Assembly: GCA_014607495.2 (NCBI GenBank)
Contig: CP053160.1
Coordinates: 6,076,001-6,140,000 of the forward strand
Direction: 5' to 3'
DNA: 64,000 bases
DNA from: Carposina sasakii
Lineage: Eukaryota; Arthropoda; Insecta; Lepidoptera; Carposinidae
Shown: one piece after another, positions 60,700 to 64,000 of the stretch
Numbering within the stretch: position 1 is the first letter of the stretch
How the letters are laid out: each line of letters starts with the position of its first letter
Notes under the pieces: model-generated
What the model was told of the DNA's origin: nothing
Databases searched by the model: none
Seen by the model: only the letters and a program-made list of their open reading frames with translations
Translations under genes and position numbers: made by a program

Positions 60700-61742
60700 T
60701 AACTCGGTAAGTAGCACCATAATTTAACAGATCCATTGAATTATTTATGGTTCCTAATATCAAATTAATACTTTAGATGCATATAAAATGCGTTGTCGTG
60801 ATAGACTGACGGATCAACACATAGCCTAAACCACTGATCTTCGCGATTTCAAGCTTAGAGGGTATGTTCTTTATATAACGTAGAATCCGATAAGAAAGGA
60901 TTTCCTGAAATTCCTTCGCCAACAGAAATAATCTGAAGTTTACGTGGACGAAGACCCTCAAGGCAAAGAAAACTCTTAAGGATTTCAGAATTTCGGTATT
61001 TTTAATTATCTGTTTTGCCATTTCTAAATTGATGGGCTCTAAGCACTGGATTTTGTAAAATATTAATAAGAAAATGAAAAAAAAAATCACCCGAGTGACT
61101 GGATTTTGTCTACTCACTGTTACAAAATTCGACTACAAAGTAAACAATGAAATGTGGTTTTCCGACGGATTTATTAAAGTAAATGAAATGGAAACGGGTG
61201 TAGATACCAACGCCCACACGGTTACGTGTAATTTTTAGGGGTACGTACGTATTCGAGTTTCGGAACCAATATTGGTTCCGAATAGTTGACGTCCGCATTT
61301 ACCGATCCGTCGACGACGGCAAATCAGAATCCCTTTTTAACCGACTTCAAAAAAGGAGGAGGTTCTCAATTCGTCTGTATGTATAATTTTTTTTCATGTA
61401 TGTTCACCGATATTTCCGTCAATTATTGACGGATTTCAAAATTTTTTTTGGATTGAGTTGGGATCTAGGAGAAATCTAGGGCAACCACCGAAAATTGTAT
61501 GCTCATATGGTGCTTTTGGCCAAATCGAAAAAATTCAAATTCTGCTGGACATCGTATGGCAAGGTTTATGTCAGAAAGAATGAAAACTCACCTGTCATAA
61601 CAATAAAATCAGAAGAACAATGTCATAATCTCATGAACTCTGAATGACTATGCCGAAGCCCATTCTTAACAAAAAGTCTATAAAAGAATTATTTATCTAA
61701 TTATTATAAACTAAATTGTAAATTAACAATAAGTACTCAACC
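60700..61742. other. No supported gene; dispersed repeat fragment
   Basis: A minus-strand open frame of 114 codons (61117-60773) begins with a signal-peptide-like stretch (VIFFFIFLLIFYKIQCL) but has no recognisable domain. About 61339-61560 (ACCGACTTCAAAAAAGGAGG ... CAATTCGTCTGTATG) is a common lepidopteran repeat also present in the palindrome arms at 51138-51180. Confidence 0.4.
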
Positions 61743-62482
61743 CACTGGCGGACTAAGACTTTTTGAGGCCCGGGGCGGTCTTTAATTTTAGGGCCCCCTG
61801 GCGCCCGCCCTCCAGATTTACTGAATTAAAGAAATGCAGATATCTTCCGGATATCTTATCCGCCAGATATGTGTGATGCCGTCTCTTTCGGTTCGTACTA
61901 ACAAGAGGGAGATGTCAATAGAGATATCTGTCAGATAATTATATCGGGCACTTATCAGTAAGTGTTGAAACAGGCCCTATGAATGCGTTATGAACAGAGG
62001 TCGGAATTAGGTAGAGTCATTTATGTACTTGCACTGATTTCATACAGCGAAAGAATAAAGTGGATATGCCTCAAATTACAAACTAATAAACATTTTATGT
62101 TAATTATCTTTGTTTTATTTGTCTATCTCTGAGGGTTTTATTATTATTTATTTGTAATATTGTTGGCCACACGGGATTGTCCATTAGAAATCCTGGGAAG
62201 GTCCACATTAATATCAACATTTCGATGCAAGTACATAAATGACTCTACCTAATTCCGACCTCTGGTTATGAATCTTATGAACTTAGATGAATTAGGTACC
62301 TACACCGTTTACTTATTATGGTAAATGATCGGAAGAATGGTTTAATTACAGCAGATTATGTTAAAATAACATTGTCTGAGTAGACAAGGAAATTTTTTTT
62401 TTTAAATATGCCAATCCGAGGCCCCTCAGTTGTGGGGCCCGGGGCGGACCGCCCCCACCGCCCCCCTGTTAGTCCGCCAGTG
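61743..62482. mobile_element. hAT-type MITE, 740 bp, with nested element
   Basis: Ends CACTGGCGGACTAA and complement; perfect 8-bp duplication ACTCAACC (61735-61742, 62483-62490). GC-rich near both ends. It contains the 270-bp element at 61995-62264. Confidence 0.85.
61995..62264. mobile_element. 270-bp hAT-type MITE nested in another
   Basis: Ends CAGAGGTCGGAATTAGGTAG and complement, about 39 bp of near-perfect pairing; perfect 8-bp duplication GTTATGAA (61987-61994, 62265-62272). Younger than the host element. Confidence 0.85.
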
Positions 62483-62741
62483 ACTCAACCCCTAACAATA
62501 AAAAAACACTTGCACAATAAACACTCATCCACAACTACTCGATCACTTATTCGGTACGCAAACAATACACAGTCGCAATACAGTCATTGTCACAAATTCA
62601 GTTGCATTCGTCTCTCCATACTCTATTATTGCACATTATATATGTATTCATTATATTATTATGCTATTAGATATAATATCATTTGAATTCCTCATAATGC
62701 ACACTTATGAACCAAATTCTTACTCTTGTCCACATATCCCA

Positions 62742-63009
62742 TATACAGGGTGTAACAAAAAGGGTATGTTAAGCGAAAAGCTATGTAAATAGCCCACTAT
62801 AGAGAACCTATCCACAAAATTTGAGATCCGAAATCACATGTTTACTTTTCCCGATTGTATGGGGAATTTTTAAATATCTCAGGAATTTTCATACAATCTT
62901 GAAAATTAAAAATGTGATTTCGAGTCTCAAATTTTGGGAATAGGTTCTCTATAGTGGGATATTTATACAGCTTTTTGCTTAACATACCCTTTCTGTTACA
63001 CCCTGTATA
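62742..63009. mobile_element. 268-bp foldback MITE, copy 2
   Basis: Same ends and length as 11379-11646, with scattered substitutions. Lies directly before the LINE endonuclease region. Confidence 0.8.
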
Positions 63010-64000
63010 CGTAAATACTACTGTCAAACTAAATTCCACTATGAACAACAACCTCAATACTACGGACGAAATAGACAACATTAAAATTGCATCCGCTATA
63101 AACTGTGATATCGAGGATTTACATAAGCACATGGAAGTTAAGATGGGTGACATCACTATTATTACTCAAAACATCAATACCTATAGTATTTACAAAAATT
63201 ACATAGACCTAGAGGTAGAGGTCACTCTCTTTACTTAAATTTCACCCGGACGTAGTTATTTTGACTGAATGCAGATTACAAGACTATAAAAATATACCTA
63301 GCATTCCAAATTACACAAGCTACATGACCACCCACCAACTTAATCAGAACGACGGAGTGGTCATATACATCAAAAATAATCTAAATCCAAAAGTAAAAGA
63401 AATCATACTTTATCATGCCTCATGTTTGCAAATAGAAATAAACAATGTTACAATACTGGGGATCTATAGATCACCGTCTAACAGAAATGCAGATATATTT
63501 ATCAACTCCTTATGTACACATTTAGATACTATCAACTCTAAGAGAACTATAGCAATAGTTGGGGACATTAATACCACAAATACCTAGAGATGCTGAACAA
63601 CGCTACGAATTCAAAAATCGACACTCATACCTAAATAGTCTGGCTGCGTATAATCTAATGCCCGGACACTATCTACCAACTCGTATAAGTAGTTATCTAG
63701 ATCACGTCATCCTAAAGTTTGACAAGGTTAGAGTTAAGGCCCAAATTGCTGTACTAAACACTACAATAACAGATCACTTAATGGTTGTATTAAAATTAAA
63801 GAAATTTAAAATAGCTCATAGAGAAATTAAATATAAAACAACTACTAATTTTGAAGATGCCCTGAAGCATCTACAGAAAAATAAACTAGAAGAATTACTA
63901 TTTTGTCAGAATCCAAATATCCTAATAGAAATGTTAACGAACAAAATCACACTAACACTACAAAAAAATACTAAAACCATCTTAATCCCTAAAAATAAAA
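63010..64000 (+). pseudogene. LINE endonuclease region, frameshifted, runs off the window
   Basis: Plus strand, several frames: TQNINTYSIYKNYIDLE, then HPDVVILTECRLQDY, GVVIYIKNN, ILGIYRSPSNRN, IAIVGDINT and, after a break near 63585, RISSYLDHVILKF and TDHLMVVLKLKKF. This is the order of motifs in APE-type endonucleases of non-LTR retrotransposons. Frameshifts near 63225 and 63585 disable it. The reverse transcriptase would lie past 64000. Confidence 0.8.

Noticed and set aside
60773..61117. Minus-strand frame with a signal-peptide-like start as the protease N-terminus
   Set aside because: No activation site, no TAAHC motif and no splice link to 59250.

Overview
The window is nuclear DNA of an insect, almost certainly a lepidopteran (moth or butterfly). 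It is AT-rich, its host genes have short exons and GT-AG introns, and the intergenic and intronic DNA is packed with transposable elements of types common in Lepidoptera (Helitron-like ends, a tRNA-derived SINE, RTE-type LINE tails, hAT and Harbinger-like MITEs). There are no operons, CRISPR arrays or rRNA genes. Family assignments come from reading the translated sequence; no database search was possible.

Layout. 1-2000: intergenic, with a ~430-bp unit repeated almost three times. 2025-3233 (-): intact single-exon TRAPPC13. 3397-5890: four insertions of an A-tailed ~400-bp retroelement, one carrying a 785-bp composite repeat in its tail. 6050-7660: GC-rich insertion and half of a foldback repeat. 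7666-11170: decayed Ty3/gypsy retrotransposon (+). 11379-17010: MITEs, two more copies of the 785-bp repeat, a Harbinger-like MITE with a tiny hAT-type palindrome in one end, a hAT MITE, and a three-copy array of the A-tailed retroelement. 17323-20884 (+): Derlin-2-like gene, five exons, each large intron holding transposon insertions. 21158-22122: SINE pair interrupted by a LINE tail. 22123-26130: intergenic. 26254-44671 (-): PPTC7-type mitochondrial PP2C phosphatase, five exons over 18.4 kb. 46650-49257 (+): class I phosphatidylinositol transfer protein (vibrator type), eight exons including an 8-nt microexon. 50581-55009: long palindromic element with an 8-bp target-site duplication and a LINE inserted in one arm. 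57502-59250 (-): 3' part of a trypsin-like serine protease. 59300-64000: MITEs, including one hAT-type element nested inside another, then a LINE endonuclease region running off the window.

Most noteworthy: inside intron 3 of the phosphatase gene lies a nearly complete 5,210-bp DNA transposon (30779-35988). It has 33-bp terminal inverted repeats, a 4-bp ATGT target duplication, repeated GACTCAA motifs near its left end, and a six-exon gene for a protein of about 912 residues with a candidate acidic RNase-H-like core ([11 protein letters not shown] motif). The reading frame is broken only by two single-base losses in A-runs, the second at a canonical A AAA AAG slippery heptamer.

The host genes have housekeeping roles: TRAPPC13 in vesicle tethering, Derlin in ER-associated degradation, PPTC7 in mitochondrial dephosphorylation, and the transfer protein in phosphoinositide supply. 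They are not functionally clustered. The phosphatase and transfer-protein genes are divergent, with start codons about 2.0 kb apart.
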